This document shows, piece by piece, positions 56,491 through 56,993 of a DNA stretch of 56,993 bases. The notes under the pieces were generated by a model that saw only the letters and a program-made list of their open reading frames with translations, was not told where the DNA came from and made no database searches. The DNA comes from an uncultured Ruminococcus sp. (GTDB taxonomy: Bacteria > Bacillota > Clostridia > Oscillospirales > Ruminococcaceae): contig CAMZZN010000011.1 of the NCBI GenBank assembly GCA_947345935.1, positions 1 through 56,993 of the forward strand. The letters are read 5' to 3'. How positions within the stretch are numbered: the first letter of the stretch is position 1; each line of letters starts with the position of its first letter. A program made the translations under genes and the position numbers.

Positions 56491-56993
56491 ATGAAAAAGA
56501 GAATGTTCACAGCGGTTGCTGCAATTACGGTTTCTGTTTCCACCCTTTCATTATCAGCTTTTTCTTCTGAGGCTTTTGGATTAGATAACGCCACTACAGA
56601 TTTTTATAACGAATTAAAAGAAGATAATTATTTTCAGGTGGATTATTCAACGCTCAGATGTAACCTTACAGATGGCACTTTTCGTGGTATAAAACAGGAT
56701 GAGTTTTATTTGGCACGATTAGACCGCCGTTATGAAATGATCGGTCTGACAGATCAGCATGACCGTATATATATTGATTACAATGAAGGCTTTACCAAAG
56801 AGGAAGCATCGGCTCTTGTACAGGAGTATAATGAAATCAATGAGTCGGCAAATTTTGAAATCAAACCATGGGGAAGCTGGGCAGATGAGAATAAAGGACC
56901 TGACAGATATCTGATTAAGTCAGCTGCCGGGGATATAACGTCTGTTGAGGCAAAGGATATATGTAATTTCATGAAAGAAAAGGGGTTCGCCGA
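56491..56993 (+). CDS. Secreted protein, 3' end outside window
   Basis: At least 167 aa, open to the window edge. AAAGGAGGATAACT precedes ATG 56491. The signal peptide (MKKRMFTAVAAITVSVSTLSLSAF) ends near residue 26. The mature part is acidic/aromatic (ATTDFYNELKEDNYFQVDYSTL, and repeated short helical parts such as FTKEEASALVQEYNEIN). No dockerin or enzyme motif in the visible part. It may be the partner of the protease in front (18 nt gap). Confidence 0.8.
   Translation, partial: MKKRMFTAVAAITVSVSTLSLSAFSSEAFGLDNATTDFYNELKEDNYFQVDYSTLRCNLTDGTFRGIKQDEFYLARLDRRYEMIGLTDQHDRIYIDYNEGFTKEEASALVQEYNEINESANFEIKPWGSWADENKGPDRYLIKSAAGDITSVEAKDICNFMKEKGFA

Overview
The window looks like a chromosomal segment of a cellulosome-forming Ruminococcus (Firmicutes, Oscillospiraceae), closest in style to R. 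flavefaciens or R. champanellensis. The reasons are secreted GH9 and GH10 enzymes ending in ruminococcal dockerins, threonine-rich linkers, Gram-positive housekeeping genes, strong AGGAGG ribosome sites, and many TTGACA-N17-TATAAT promoters. The genus is an inference; no database was consulted.

Layout. 1-2285: 3' part of a 23S rRNA, 5S rRNA and a CAT-anticodon tRNA. 2503-4091: two small secreted/membrane proteins. 4241-8521: a four-gene phosphonate (2-aminoethylphosphonate) pathway with two separate nucleotidyltransferase domains. 8713-9189: a CarD-like regulator. 9254-16215 (minus): an ECF sigma factor, a membrane protein with a Thr/Ser stalk that is probably its anti-sigma factor, and two dockerin-bearing GH9 cellulases. 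16683-17531: rplM-rpsI. 18048-19943: CBM22-GH10-dockerin xylanase. 20079-22450: orphan solute-binding lipoprotein and an AEC transporter. 22523-26447 (minus): potABCD. 26662-30393: rsmE, an acidic membrane peptide, three tRNAs, typA. 30522-34614: three lipoproteins and guaB, which has a long structured leader. 34913-39567 (minus): fabD-aroE-aroK-amidohydrolase-LRR/dockerin protein. 39843-48277: the fatty-acid synthesis operon fabH-K-G-F-accB-fabZ-accC-D-A-acpP. 48325-50118: Na/Pi cotransporter-like protein. 50341-51737: two non-enzymatic dockerin proteins, one consisting only of two dockerins. 51883-55151: P-loop ATPase plus a four-subunit 2-oxoacid:ferredoxin oxidoreductase. 55342-56993: a dockerin-serine protease gene broken by an in-frame TAG, then a truncated secreted protein.

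How it fits together. Seven loci carry dockerins, in two sequence classes. The polysaccharidases share a GDADCDG...LTNADAL class. The LRR, double-dockerin and related non-catalytic proteins share a ..GSDAT.. class. This suggests two cohesin partners. The sigma/stalk-protein pair beside the GH9 genes is a plausible surface-sensing switch for them.

The most unusual non-coding signal is a roughly 154-nt element between fabH and fabK (40832-40985). Its 51-nt arms pair without gaps, and the mismatches become G-U pairs almost only on the minus strand. Its core motif recurs in the guaB leader (about 34645-34790). These two sites are the best candidates here for an undescribed RNA or repeat family.
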